Shown in pieces: positions 45,890 to 53,989 of a stretch of DNA of 64,000 nucleotides; position 1 is the stretch's first letter, and every line of letters begins with the position of its first letter. The notes beneath the pieces were generated by a model. It was given only the letters and a program-made list of their open reading frames with translations, was not told the origin of the DNA and did no database searches. The position numbers and the translations under genes were made by a program. Source of the stretch: Clostridia bacterium (GTDB taxonomy: Bacteria > Bacillota > Clostridia > UMGS1840 > HGM11507); NCBI GenBank assembly GCA_017554615.1, contig JAFZHY010000015.1, positions 1-64,000 on the forward strand, given 5' to 3'.

Positions 45890-47021
45890 ATTTTATATCT
45901 CCTTTTTTAATAGTTTTTATTACATCAAATTCGTTTGTTAAAATAACTATATCAGCATCTTTTCCAACTTCTAAAGAGCCTTTTTTATCCCCTACTCCGA
46001 TTGCATTGGCAGGGTTTAATGATGCACAGTTTACACATTCCCATAGAGGAATTGTAGAATTTGTGTAAACATTCCATACACCTTTGTTAAGTTTAAGAAC
46101 ACTTCCTGCAACTGTTCCGTCTTCAAGGCGGCAAACAATATCACGATAAATTATTTTATTTCCGCCAAGAGTATATTCTCCGTATGGAAGACCACCTGCA
46201 GGTAAACAGTCAGTTATAAAACAAAGTTTTCTGCCTTTAAGTTTATATAACATATCATATAAAGCAGGAGATACATGGAATGTGTCAACTATAAGTTCGC
46301 AAGAAACATCACTGTTAAGCGCTGCTGTAACAACTCCAGGAGCACGATGAGCAAGAGGAGTCATAGCGTTAAATAAGTGTGTAACATGTTTAACACCACA
46401 GGAAACACTTGCCATTGCAGTATCATAATCTGCAGAAGTATGCCCCATTGACATAACAACATCAGTTTCTTTATTTATTCTTCTTATTGCTTCAAAATCA
46501 TTAGAATCTTCTTCTGGAGCAAATGAAAGAATTTTAATAATGTCAGAATATTCTTTAACAAAATCTGCGTCAGGCTTTAATATATATTTAGGGTCCTGAG
46601 CGCCTTTTTTAGATTCGCTGATAAAAGGCCCTTCGGCATGGCAACCTAAAATTTCACTGCCTTCCCAGGTTTTACTCTCTTCTTTAAGGTCTCTTAATAC
46701 CTGAAGAGATTTTTTTATAACCTTCATATCAACTGTCATTGTGGTTGGAAGATATCCTGTAACACCGTTGGCAATAATACCATTTGAAATAGTACGGATA
46801 CTTTCTTCTTCGCCGTCGCATACGTCTTTGCCAAGATAACCGTGAATATGTATATCTATAAATCCCGGAGAAACATAACCGCCATTTGCATCAATTATAT
46901 CTACTCCGCAAGGAATATTGTCAACCGGAATTATTCCTTCGATAACATCGGAATAAAGCAATGCATGGTTTTCTAAAACCCTGTCTTTTAAAATGATTTT
47001 TCCGTTAATAATAGCTTTCAT
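45879..47021 (-). CDS. nagA: N-acetylglucosamine-6-phosphate deacetylase
   Basis: NagA converts GlcNAc-6-phosphate to glucosamine-6-phosphate and acetate in amino-sugar and cell-wall recycling. The 380-aa amidohydrolase has DIHIHGYLGKDVCDG, GCHAEGPFIS, MGHTSADYDTA, THLFNAMTPLAHRAPG, the substrate-binding DTFHVSP and the catalytic ITDCLPAGG. The start follows AGGGGGAG. nagB is not adjacent; the ROK gene completes the two-gene unit. Its promoter carries a palindrome that may be an operator. Confidence 0.95.
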   Translation of the reverse strand: MKAIINGKIILKDRVLENHALLYSDVIEGIIPVDNIPCGVDIIDANGGYVSPGFIDIHIHGYLGKDVCDGEEESIRTISNGIIANGVTGYLPTTMTVDMKVIKKSLQVLRDLKEESKTWEGSEILGCHAEGPFISESKKGAQDPKYILKPDADFVKEYSDIIKILSFAPEEDSNDFEAIRRINKETDVVMSMGHTSADYDTAMASVSCGVKHVTHLFNAMTPLAHRAPGVVTAALNSDVSCELIVDTFHVSPALYDMLYKLKGRKLCFITDCLPAGGLPYGEYTLGGNKIIYRDIVCRLEDGTVAGSVLKLNKGVWNVYTNSTIPLWECVNCASLNPANAIGVGDKKGSLEVGKDADIVILTNEFDVIKTIKKGDIKYES

Positions 47022-47075
47022 TTTAAACTCCCCCTTCTATTTTTTGACTCTGCTAAAATTATCAGCCCAGTCCTT

Positions 47076-47099
47076 TACAGTATTATAGCATATACTGTA
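47076..47099 (-). promoter_or_regulatory. palindrome over the nagA -10 box, candidate operator
   Basis: TACAGTA (47076-47082) and TACTGTA (47093-47099) are perfect inverted arms separated by 10 bp and flank the -10 box. It does not match the common NagR/GntR site I know. Confidence 0.5.
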
Positions 47100-47110
47100 T
47101 CTATATTCAA
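47082..47110 (-). promoter_or_regulatory. predicted promoter of nagA
   Basis: On the minus strand TTGAAT (47105-47110) and TATAAT (47082-47087) are 17 bp apart. Confidence 0.8.
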
Positions 47111-47150
47111 TAATAAAATGTAAAAAATACCAAATATATTAAATAACTTA

Positions 47151-47780
47151 TTACATCATTCTGTATAAGCCTACAACTTTACCTAAAACCCTTAATTCAT
47201 CAACTATAATCGGAGACATAGAATCATTTTCAGGCTGAAGTCTGAAATAACCGTTTTCTTTATAAAATGTTTTAACCGTTGCACTGTCATCAACAAGTGC
47301 AACAATAATATCTCCGTTTGAAGCAGTATCTTCTCTTCTTACTATAACATAATCTCCGTCAAAGATTCCTTTATTTATCATACTGTCCCCTTTTACTCTT
47401 AGCATAAATACATCTTTGTTTTTTGCAAAGTCCATAGGTAAAGGAAATGTTCTTTCAATGTTTTCTACTGCAAGAATAGGCTGTCCTGCTGCAACCTGAC
47501 CGATAACAGGAACTTCAAGGTAGTCAACTCCGTTTTCACTTCCTGAGTAAGATTCTTCATCTTTATATTCTTCTGATATAGTCAATGCTCTTTTCTTAAG
47601 AGTGTCTTTTTTAAGATATCCCATTTCCACAAGCGAATTGATATGTGCGTGAACAGATGATGGAGAACTTAAATTAACCCCTGTGCAAATATCTCTTACT
47701 GACGGTGGATAACCATTATTATCAATATAATTTTTTATATATTCAAATACTTCTTTTTGTTTTCTTGTTAAATTTTCCAT
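47151..47780 (-). CDS. lexA: SOS repressor LexA
   Basis: LexA represses DNA-damage genes and cleaves itself when RecA is activated. The 209-aa protein has the N-terminal winged helix-turn-helix (GYPPSVRDICTGVNLSSPSSVHAHINSL), the cleavage site Ala98-Gly99 (GQVAAGQP), and the Ser133/Lys170 protease dyad (GDSMINKG and TVKTFYKE). It is transcribed away from the YneA-like gene. A LexA box overlaps its own -35, indicating autorepression. The start follows GAGGTG. Confidence 0.97.
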   Translation of the reverse strand: MENLTRKQKEVFEYIKNYIDNNGYPPSVRDICTGVNLSSPSSVHAHINSLVEMGYLKKDTLKKRALTISEEYKDEESYSGSENGVDYLEVPVIGQVAAGQPILAVENIERTFPLPMDFAKNKDVFMLRVKGDSMINKGIFDGDYVIVRREDTASNGDIIVALVDDSATVKTFYKENGYFRLQPENDSMSPIIVDELRVLGKVVGLYRMM

Positions 47781-47813
47781 AAATAAACACCTCGCAAATG
47801 TTGATTTACCTGT

Positions 47814-47842
47814 ATTTTAACACAAAAAAATAAAAAAGTCAA
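47814..47842 (-). promoter_or_regulatory. predicted promoter of lexA
   Basis: On the minus strand TTGACT (47837-47842) and TAAAAT (47814-47819) are 17 bp apart, with an extended -10 TG. LexA box 1 covers part of the -35. Confidence 0.8.
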
Positions 47843-47853
47843 ACAAATGTTCG
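47840..47853. promoter_or_regulatory. LexA box 1
   Basis: CAAACAAATGTTCG matches the Firmicutes box CGAACN4GTTCG except at one position. It overlaps the lexA -35 element. Confidence 0.85.
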
Positions 47854-47862
47854 AAAAAAGTG

Positions 47863-47891
47863 TTGACAAAAACATTTGTTCGATTTATAAT
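47863..47891 (+). promoter_or_regulatory. predicted promoter of the yneA-like gene
   Basis: Consensus TTGACA (47863-47868) and TATAAT (47886-47891) are 17 bp apart. LexA box 2 occupies the spacer. Confidence 0.92.
47869..47882. promoter_or_regulatory. LexA box 2
   Basis: AAAACATTTGTTCG matches the box at 12 of 14 positions and lies between -35 and -10 of the yneA-like promoter. Confidence 0.8.
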
Positions 47892-47903
47892 ACAAATAAC
47901 AGT

Positions 47904-47917
47904 CGAACAAATGTTCA
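47904..47917. promoter_or_regulatory. LexA box 3
   Basis: CGAACAAATGTTCA matches 13 of 14 positions and lies just downstream of the predicted transcription start of the yneA-like gene. Confidence 0.88.
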
Positions 47918-47935
47918 TAAGAAAGGATGATATAA

Positions 47936-48226
47936 ATGAAAAAAATAGTAATAAAAAACAAATTCAGATTTATAGTATTTTTGCTTGTAATGTTCACATT
48001 GGTATCTTTATTATGTGTATCAGTATTTAATTTAGGAAAAGTTTATTCCAAAACAACTAACGAATATATTACCTATTATGTGGCAAGCGGAGATACTCTA
48101 TGGGAAATTGCTCAGGAATATAATGTAAAAAATGTTGATACAAGAAAATTTATAAATGAAATTAAAACTGTAAATAATATCGGCTCTAATTTATATATAG
48201 GGCAAGAAATCATAATTCCACAATAA
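47936..48226 (+). CDS. YneA-like SOS cell-division inhibitor (membrane anchor plus LysM)
   Basis: This 96-aa protein has one transmembrane segment (~12-33) and a LysM domain (YYVASGDTLWEIAQEYNV through LYIGQEIIIP). Size, topology and its place divergent from lexA match YneA of B. subtilis, which delays division during DNA damage. Two LexA boxes lie in or next to its promoter, so strong SOS control is expected. The start follows AGAAAGGA. The yneB and ynzC genes that often follow yneA are absent; a hairpin array comes next instead. Confidence 0.88.
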   Translation: MKKIVIKNKFRFIVFLLVMFTLVSLLCVSVFNLGKVYSKTTNEYITYYVASGDTLWEIAQEYNVKNVDTRKFINEIKTVNNIGSNLYIGQEIIIPQ

Positions 48227-48240
48227 AAAAACCTTGCATA

Positions 48241-48268
48241 GAGGCACCCTCCTTAAGGAAGGTGCCTC
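48241..48268. repeat. dispersed hairpin element, copy 2
   Basis: A 28-base palindrome: GAGGCACC (48241-48248) pairs with GGTGCCTC (48261-48268), with a central TCCTT/AAGGA stem and one internal C-A mismatch. It shares its layout with 41791-41814. No T run follows, so it is not a standard terminator for the yneA-like gene. Confidence 0.65.
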
Positions 48269-48269
48269 A

Positions 48270-48442
48270 GTTATATTCGCCAAAGGCGAGTTATATTACT
48301 TTGTAGTGATATGATGCTACGCATCGTGATATTGTCCTTCGGACAGTTTTGGAGGCGAATATAATATCACTGAAACTGCAAGTTTCAATATCACTTTGCC
48401 CACAGGCAAAATATCACTGTGAGACCTGTCTCACAATATCAC
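48270..48442. repeat. array of seven short hairpins with conserved 7-bp spacers
   Basis: Modules with unrelated stems alternate with a fixed spacer. Left half: spacers GTTATAT (48270, 48290) and GTGATAT (48306, 48326) with hairpins TCGCC-aaa-GGCGA (48277-48289), TAC-ttt-GTA (48297-48305), GATGC-tac-GCATC (48313-48325) and TGTCC-ttc-GGACA (48333-48345). Right half: spacer ATATCAC, the reverse complement of GTGATAT, at 48364, 48388, 48411 and 48436, with hairpins TGAAACT-gca-AGTTTCA (48371-48387), TTTGCC-caca-GGCAAA (48395-48410) and TGTGAGAC-ct-GTCTCACA (48418-48435). TTATATTCGCC (48271-48281) is also repeated inverted at 48354-48364. No coding sequence is visible. Function unknown. Confidence 0.9.
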
Positions 48443-48516
48443 TTATTATTCATATCTTTGAGATTGGTTAATTTTAAAGTGTGTAACCCATAGTTTGTTA
48501 GAATTTCGTGAGGTTA

Positions 48517-49947
48517 TTATCTTTTATATAATTCATTTAATCTTTTGAATTTACTGATATCTATGGAATTAAGTTGTTCTTTTGTTATTCTGAATCTCCA
48601 GTTACCATCTGCACGGCCCGGAACATTCATTCTGGTATCTCCCCCGTAGCCTAATAAGTCTTGAATAGGTAAAATTACTATACCTGCATTACTTGCAAAA
48701 ATGCTTCTTAAAATACTGTCATACCCGCCTTCCCAGTCGGATGATATGTAATTACAATATTCAAGCATTCTTTTTTTATTATCCATAGGAAGTTCCCACA
48801 TATATCCAAGCAGTGTATTATTATCATGAGTACCTGTATATACTACTGAGTTGTTTATATAGTTATGAGGCATATGAGGATTGTCGTCATCTCCAAGAAA
48901 ACCAAACTGGAATACTCTGATACCGGGATAACCACTGTCTTCAACTAATTTAATAACTTCGGGAGTAATTTCTCCAAGGTCTTCTGCAATGATGAGTTTA
49001 TCAGAAAATTTTTCGTTAAGTTTATTTATTAAATCCATTCCAGGCCCTTTTTTCCATTCCCCGTTCTTTGCTGTTTTACTTCCATAAGGAACAGCCCAGA
49101 AAGATTCTAAGCCTCTAAAATGGTCAATACGCACACCATCAAAAAGTTCTGCCATAAAAGACATACGGTCTATCCACCATTTATAACCGTTTTTCTTCAT
49201 TTTATCCCAGTTATATAGGGGGTTACCCCAAAGTTGCCCGTCCTGTGAGAAATAATCAGGCGGAACACCTGCAACACATACAGGCAAATTATCTTCATCA
49301 AGAAGAAACTCGTCTTTATTAGCCCATACATCAGAACTGTCATACGATACATAAATAGGAATATCTCCAATTATTTTTATTCCGTTATCATTTGCATATT
49401 TTTTAATTTCTTTCCACTGACTTATAAATTCATACTGGATAAATTTCCACATAAAGAGCGTTTCTTCGCTATATAAATCATTTTCCCATTCGTGCCATGA
49501 TTTATTATCGTTGGCTTCTTTTTTTGCCATAAAGATACAAAAATTTTCTATATGCTCTCTTGAACTTATAAAATCATTAATTTTTGTTTTATCAATAACT
49601 CTTTTTGATGCTTTACTTAGCAAATCAAATCTTTTTTCCCAAAGTATTTCATACTCTGTACTGTATGGTTGAGTTTGTTTATTAGATAATAGTTCATCCT
49701 TTGTTATAAGCCCTTTTTCAAAAAGAATATCAAGGTCAATAAAATACGGATTTGAAGAAAATGCCGAATATGACTGATATGGCGAATTAAATCCGTCTGC
49801 CATAAGGAACGGAAGAACCTGCCAGTACGAGAATTTACACTTTTTTAAAAAATCAATAAATTCTTTTGCACATTTACCAAAACTTCCTGATGAATAATCG
49901 CCAAAAAGAGATGTAATATGCATTAAAACCCCACTTTTTCTTTCCAT
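48517..49947 (-). CDS. malQ: 4-alpha-glucanotransferase (amylomaltase)
   Basis: This 476-aa GH77 enzyme transfers glucan chains among maltodextrins, releasing glucose and longer chains that GlgP can use. The catalytic residues are visible: nucleophile Asp in GVRIDHFRGLESFW, acid/base Glu in LIIAEDLGEI and the third Asp in YTGTHDNNTLLGY. The N-terminus (SGVLMHITSLFGDYSSGSFGKCA) is the standard family start. It ends the glycogen cluster and is separated from glgP by 92 bases holding a nested hairpin. Confidence 0.95.
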   Translation of the reverse strand: MERKSGVLMHITSLFGDYSSGSFGKCAKEFIDFLKKCKFSYWQVLPFLMADGFNSPYQSYSAFSSNPYFIDLDILFEKGLITKDELLSNKQTQPYSTEYEILWEKRFDLLSKASKRVIDKTKINDFISSREHIENFCIFMAKKEANDNKSWHEWENDLYSEETLFMWKFIQYEFISQWKEIKKYANDNGIKIIGDIPIYVSYDSSDVWANKDEFLLDEDNLPVCVAGVPPDYFSQDGQLWGNPLYNWDKMKKNGYKWWIDRMSFMAELFDGVRIDHFRGLESFWAVPYGSKTAKNGEWKKGPGMDLINKLNEKFSDKLIIAEDLGEITPEVIKLVEDSGYPGIRVFQFGFLGDDDNPHMPHNYINNSVVYTGTHDNNTLLGYMWELPMDNKKRMLEYCNYISSDWEGGYDSILRSIFASNAGIVILPIQDLLGYGGDTRMNVPGRADGNWRFRITKEQLNSIDISKFKRLNELYKR

Positions 49948-49967
49948 AACTTCTCCTAAATATGCTT

Positions 49968-50008
49968 GTATACCAACACTAACAGTTTCTCTGTATGTGT
50001 TGGTATAC
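49968..50008. repeat. nested inverted repeat between glgP and malQ
   Basis: GTATACCAACAC (49968-49979) and GTGTTGGTATAC (49997-50008) pair perfectly, and the interior ACAG/CTGT (49982-49985, 49991-49994) extends the stem. No T run follows on the minus strand. An mRNA stability or processing element is plausible. Confidence 0.65.
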
Positions 50009-50039
50009 TGAAATTTTTATTAAATTTTATATAAATAAA

Positions 50040-52442
50040 TTATACAACAGGTTTAATGTTCCAGATATCTTTTGCATATTCGGATACACTTCTGTCTGCG
50101 GCAAAAAGACCTGCGTTTGCAATATTTTTCAAAGACATTTTAGCAAATTTATATTTATCTGCATATGCTTTGTCAACTTCATTATGAATATCGCAGTATG
50201 CTTTGAAGTCTGCAAGGCACATAAACGGATCTGAGTTGATAAGATTATTATAAATATTGTCAAAATTCTTACCATTTACTCCGTTTTTGATAAATTCTAA
50301 TACATCACGGATATCTTTGTCATTATCATAATAATATCTTGGGTTATAACCGTTTCTGTATAGATTTTCAACTTCATCTGCTCTTAAACCGAAGATAAAG
50401 ATATTATCTTCTCCGACAGATTCGTAAATTTCAACATTTGCACCGTCCATTGTACCTAATGTAACTGCACCGTTAATCATAAGTTTCATATTACCTGTAC
50501 CAGATGCTTCTTTTCCTGCCTGAGAAATCTGTTCGCTTATATCTGCAGCAGGAATAATAATTTCAGCAAGTGAAACTCTGTAATCTGCTATAAATACAAC
50601 CTTCATATAATCTCTAACTTCAGGGTCTTTTTCTATCATATCAGATAAAGCACATATTAAACGGATAATATCTTTTGCCATATAATACCCTTTTGATGCT
50701 TTGGCAGCAAAGATATATGTTTTAGGCTGAGGTCTTAAACCTTCAAACTTAATCTTGCGATACATATATATAATATGAAGCACATTAAGAAGCTGACGTT
50801 TATACTCATGAAGTCTTTTAACCTGAATATCAAATATTGAATCACAGTTAACAGTAATTCCGTTTGTTTTTAAAATATAATCTGCAAGTCTTTGTTTGTT
50901 TTTATATTTAATATCACAAAGTTTATCCAAAACTTCTTTATCATCAATAAATTTATTAAAGTCTGCAATTTTAGATAAATCTTTCTTATAAACATCGCCA
51001 ATCTTTTCTTCTAACAGTTCAGTTAAAAGAGGGTTTGCCTGACATAGCCATCTTCTGTGGGCAATACCATTTGTAACATTGGTAAGTTTATCAGGGAAAA
51101 TTTTATGAAACGATGAGAATGTATCCTGTTTTAATATTTCTGAGTGTAATTTTGATACACCGTTAACATTAAAGCAACATGCCATACAAAGATTTGCCAT
51201 TTTGACAACTCCGTCAGCGATAATAGACATATTGTTGATTTCCCCTGCAAATTCTGAGTGATTTTCATAAATCATATTGCAGAATCTTCTGTTAATTTCT
51301 TCAACAATAGAATAAATTCTTGGCAGGTGAGATTTTATTAAATCTATTGGCCATTTTTCTAAAGCTTCGCTCATAACAGTATGGTTTGTATATGCTAATG
51401 TTTTACAGGTTATATCCCATGCTTTATCCCAAAGGTAACCATAATCATCCATAAGAATTCTCATAAGTTCAGGAACACATAAAGACGGATGAGTATCGTT
51501 AATATGGATTATAACTTTTTCATGAAGATTATCAAGTGTATTATATTTTTCAAAATGCTTTCTTGTAATCTGTTGCATAGAAGCACTTACAAAGAAATAC
51601 TGTTGCTTAACTCTTAGTGATTTACCATTATAATGGTCATCAGCAGGATATAATACTTTTGAAATTGAACTTGCAATATCTTCTTTTTCACTTGCTTTAT
51701 GATGTTCGCCCTGTGCGAATAAGTCCATATCAAATCCCTGTTTAGAGTTTGCGCCCCATAATCTTAGTGTATTAACTGCCTCTGTATCGTATCCTGAGAT
51801 AAATAAATCATATGGAGTTGCAGTTATAGGCACATAGTTTACATGCTCTGTTTTTAAACCATTTTCTGTCCAGATTTCGTTGATATCTCCAAAGAATTTA
51901 ACTTCAACAGATTCATCTTTTCTTGGAACTAACCAGTGACCGCCAAGATCCAGCCAATCATCAGGGAATTCTGTCTGCCATCCGTCAACAATAACCTGTT
52001 TAAAAATACCAAAATCATATTTAATTGAAAAACCTGTCGCTTTATAACCTAAACTTGTAAGAGAATCCATATAACAGGATGCAAGACGACCAAGACCACC
52101 GTTACCAAGACCTGCATCAGGTTCCATTTCGTAAAGTTCTTCTATATCAAAATTTTCCTTTTTAAGCATTTTTCTGATTTCTTCTTCAATGCCTAAATTC
52201 CAAAGGTTATTTCTAAGAGATGTACCAACTAAAAACTCCATAGACATATAATATACTTGTTTTGCTTCCTGTTCTCTTGCTTTTTTAGTAAAATTATATC
52301 TCTTTTCTGCAAGTATTTCATTGGTAACCCCAAGAACAGCCTGATACACCTGTCTTTTACCTGCTCCTGATAAGTCGCAACCAAAATTAATTTTTATATA
52401 TTTTTCAATTCTTTCTTTAAAATCTTTTGCTGTAATGTTCAT
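50040..52442 (-). CDS. glgP: glycogen/maltodextrin phosphorylase
   Basis: GlgP releases glucose-1-phosphate from the ends of glycogen. The 800-aa GT35 protein has the PLP lysine in EASGTGNMKLMINGAVTLGTMDGANVEI and the conserved EPDAGLGNGGLGRLASCYMDS region. It is 12 bases after glgA, in the same unit as the synthesis genes. Confidence 0.97.
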   Translation of the reverse strand: MNITAKDFKERIEKYIKINFGCDLSGAGKRQVYQAVLGVTNEILAEKRYNFTKKAREQEAKQVYYMSMEFLVGTSLRNNLWNLGIEEEIRKMLKKENFDIEELYEMEPDAGLGNGGLGRLASCYMDSLTSLGYKATGFSIKYDFGIFKQVIVDGWQTEFPDDWLDLGGHWLVPRKDESVEVKFFGDINEIWTENGLKTEHVNYVPITATPYDLFISGYDTEAVNTLRLWGANSKQGFDMDLFAQGEHHKASEKEDIASSISKVLYPADDHYNGKSLRVKQQYFFVSASMQQITRKHFEKYNTLDNLHEKVIIHINDTHPSLCVPELMRILMDDYGYLWDKAWDITCKTLAYTNHTVMSEALEKWPIDLIKSHLPRIYSIVEEINRRFCNMIYENHSEFAGEINNMSIIADGVVKMANLCMACCFNVNGVSKLHSEILKQDTFSSFHKIFPDKLTNVTNGIAHRRWLCQANPLLTELLEEKIGDVYKKDLSKIADFNKFIDDKEVLDKLCDIKYKNKQRLADYILKTNGITVNCDSIFDIQVKRLHEYKRQLLNVLHIIYMYRKIKFEGLRPQPKTYIFAAKASKGYYMAKDIIRLICALSDMIEKDPEVRDYMKVVFIADYRVSLAEIIIPAADISEQISQAGKEASGTGNMKLMINGAVTLGTMDGANVEIYESVGEDNIFIFGLRADEVENLYRNGYNPRYYYDNDKDIRDVLEFIKNGVNGKNFDNIYNNLINSDPFMCLADFKAYCDIHNEVDKAYADKYKFAKMSLKNIANAGLFAADRSVSEYAKDIWNIKPVV

Positions 52443-52454
52443 TTTTAACTCCTA

Positions 52455-53876
52455 TTATACTAATTCTTTATACATTTTTATATATTGTTCAGCAGGATAA
52501 TTCCAGCTGACATCTTTTGCCATAGCATTTTTTCTAACTGTTTTAAAGTTTTCTTTATCGTAATAAAGTTCAATACCTCTTTTGATAGCGTCAAGCATAT
52601 CGTAACTGTTGTAACTTTGGAATGTTATACCGCATCCTTCCTTTGTTACAGGGTTATAAGGCTCAACAGTATCTTTAAGCCCGCCAACTGTATGAACGAT
52701 AGGAATTGTACCATATCTCATTGCTATTAACTGAGATAATCCACATGGTTCAGATTTTGAAGGCATTAAGAACAAGTCTGCTCCGGCATAAAGTTTTGAT
52801 GCCATAGACGCTGAGAATTTAATTATACTTCTAATCTTATCATGTCTTCTGTGTTCCCAACCTCTTAGCATATTTTCATATTCTTCTGCACCTGTGCCCA
52901 AAATTAAAAGCTGCATAGGCAGGTTGGCAATTTCGTCCATAACAGGATAGAATAAGTCAAGCCCTTTTTGCTTGGTAAGTCTTGTAACCATAGCAATAAC
53001 AGGAACATCCTCATCTGTTGATAGAGCCATACTCTTTTGAAGATCTAACTTGTTATATCTTTTATTCCTGATTTTAGAATAATTATATTTTGTTTTTATA
53101 AATTCATCATTATCTGGATTAAATACATTAGTATCAATACCGTTTATAATTCCTCTTAGTTTATCTCTTCTTGCATTTAATATATGATGAAGACCAAATG
53201 AGTGTTCTTCTCTTAAAATTTCTTCCGCATAATTATTACTTACGGTAGAAACAAGGTCGGCAGATTCAATACCTGCTTTTAATATATTTATATCACCGTC
53301 ATACATAAGAACAGATTTATGGCATAAATCTAAACCAAATAACTGACCTAATATATAAGGGTCAAACTTACCCTGGAATTCAATATTATGAATTGACAGA
53401 ACAGTTTTTATATTCTTATATTCGTCTCTTAATCTGTAATAAGCGTTAAGATAAACAGGAATCATTGCAGTATGCCAGTCATTCGCGTTAATAATATCCG
53501 GAATAAAATCGATAATCGGAAGAACTTCTAAAACTGCACGTGAAAAGAATGCAAAAATTTCTCCGTCATCATATGCTCCGTAAACTTTTTCACGATGGAA
53601 ATACTGCTCATTATCTATAAAATAATAAATAACTCCATCAACTTCACATTTAAATATTCCGCAATAATTGTTTCTCCAACTGTTGCTTACATTAATATTT
53701 GTAATGTACTCTAATTTGTTTCTCATTTCAGGCTTGATGGCAGAATATAAAGGTAATATAACTCTTGCATCAATACCCTTTTGGTTTAGTTCTTTGGGTA
53801 AACCACCCATAACATCTCCAAGCCCTCCGACTTTTACAAAAGGAGCGGCCTCAGACGCTGCGAAAAGAATTTTCAT
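52455..53876 (-). CDS. glgA: glycogen synthase (ADP-glucose)
   Basis: GlgA extends glycogen from ADP-glucose. The 473-aa GT5 enzyme has the N-terminal KVGGLGDVMGGLPKEL glucan/ADP-glucose motif, VTRLTKQKGLDLF, and the C-terminal MPSKSEPCGLSQLIAMRYGTIPIVHTVGGLKDTV. The start follows AAGGATAAA. A separate promoter and hairpin may lie in the 113-base gap from glgD, so expression could be partly independent. Confidence 0.97.
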   Translation of the reverse strand: MKILFAASEAAPFVKVGGLGDVMGGLPKELNQKGIDARVILPLYSAIKPEMRNKLEYITNINVSNSWRNNYCGIFKCEVDGVIYYFIDNEQYFHREKVYGAYDDGEIFAFFSRAVLEVLPIIDFIPDIINANDWHTAMIPVYLNAYYRLRDEYKNIKTVLSIHNIEFQGKFDPYILGQLFGLDLCHKSVLMYDGDINILKAGIESADLVSTVSNNYAEEILREEHSFGLHHILNARRDKLRGIINGIDTNVFNPDNDEFIKTKYNYSKIRNKRYNKLDLQKSMALSTDEDVPVIAMVTRLTKQKGLDLFYPVMDEIANLPMQLLILGTGAEEYENMLRGWEHRRHDKIRSIIKFSASMASKLYAGADLFLMPSKSEPCGLSQLIAMRYGTIPIVHTVGGLKDTVEPYNPVTKEGCGITFQSYNSYDMLDAIKRGIELYYDKENFKTVRKNAMAKDVSWNYPAEQYIKMYKELV

Positions 53877-53898
53877 ATTTTATCCTTCCATTCTTACA

Positions 53899-53927
53899 TA
53901 TAGCCTTTGCATATTGCAAAGGCTATA
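53899..53927. repeat. hairpin in the glgA leader
   Basis: TATAGCCTTTGC (53899-53910) pairs perfectly with GCAAAGGCTATA (53916-53927). No T run follows on the minus strand; it lies between a possible promoter and glgA. Confidence 0.6.
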
Positions 53928-53938
53928 CATTTTTTTAT

Positions 53939-53967
53939 ATTATAACATAAATTTAATAGATTGCATA
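53939..53967 (-). promoter_or_regulatory. possible internal promoter before glgA
   Basis: On the minus strand TATAAT (53939-53944) has an extended TG. The -35 (near 53961-53967) is weak. Confidence 0.4.
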
Positions 53968-53989
53968 TGTGAATATTGAACAATTTTTA

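Noticed and set aside
48270-48442. CRISPR array, because short repeats are regularly spaced.
   Set aside because: The conserved units are only 7 bp and change orientation halfway, and each intervening sequence is a self-complementary hairpin, unlike CRISPR repeats and spacers. No cas gene is nearby.
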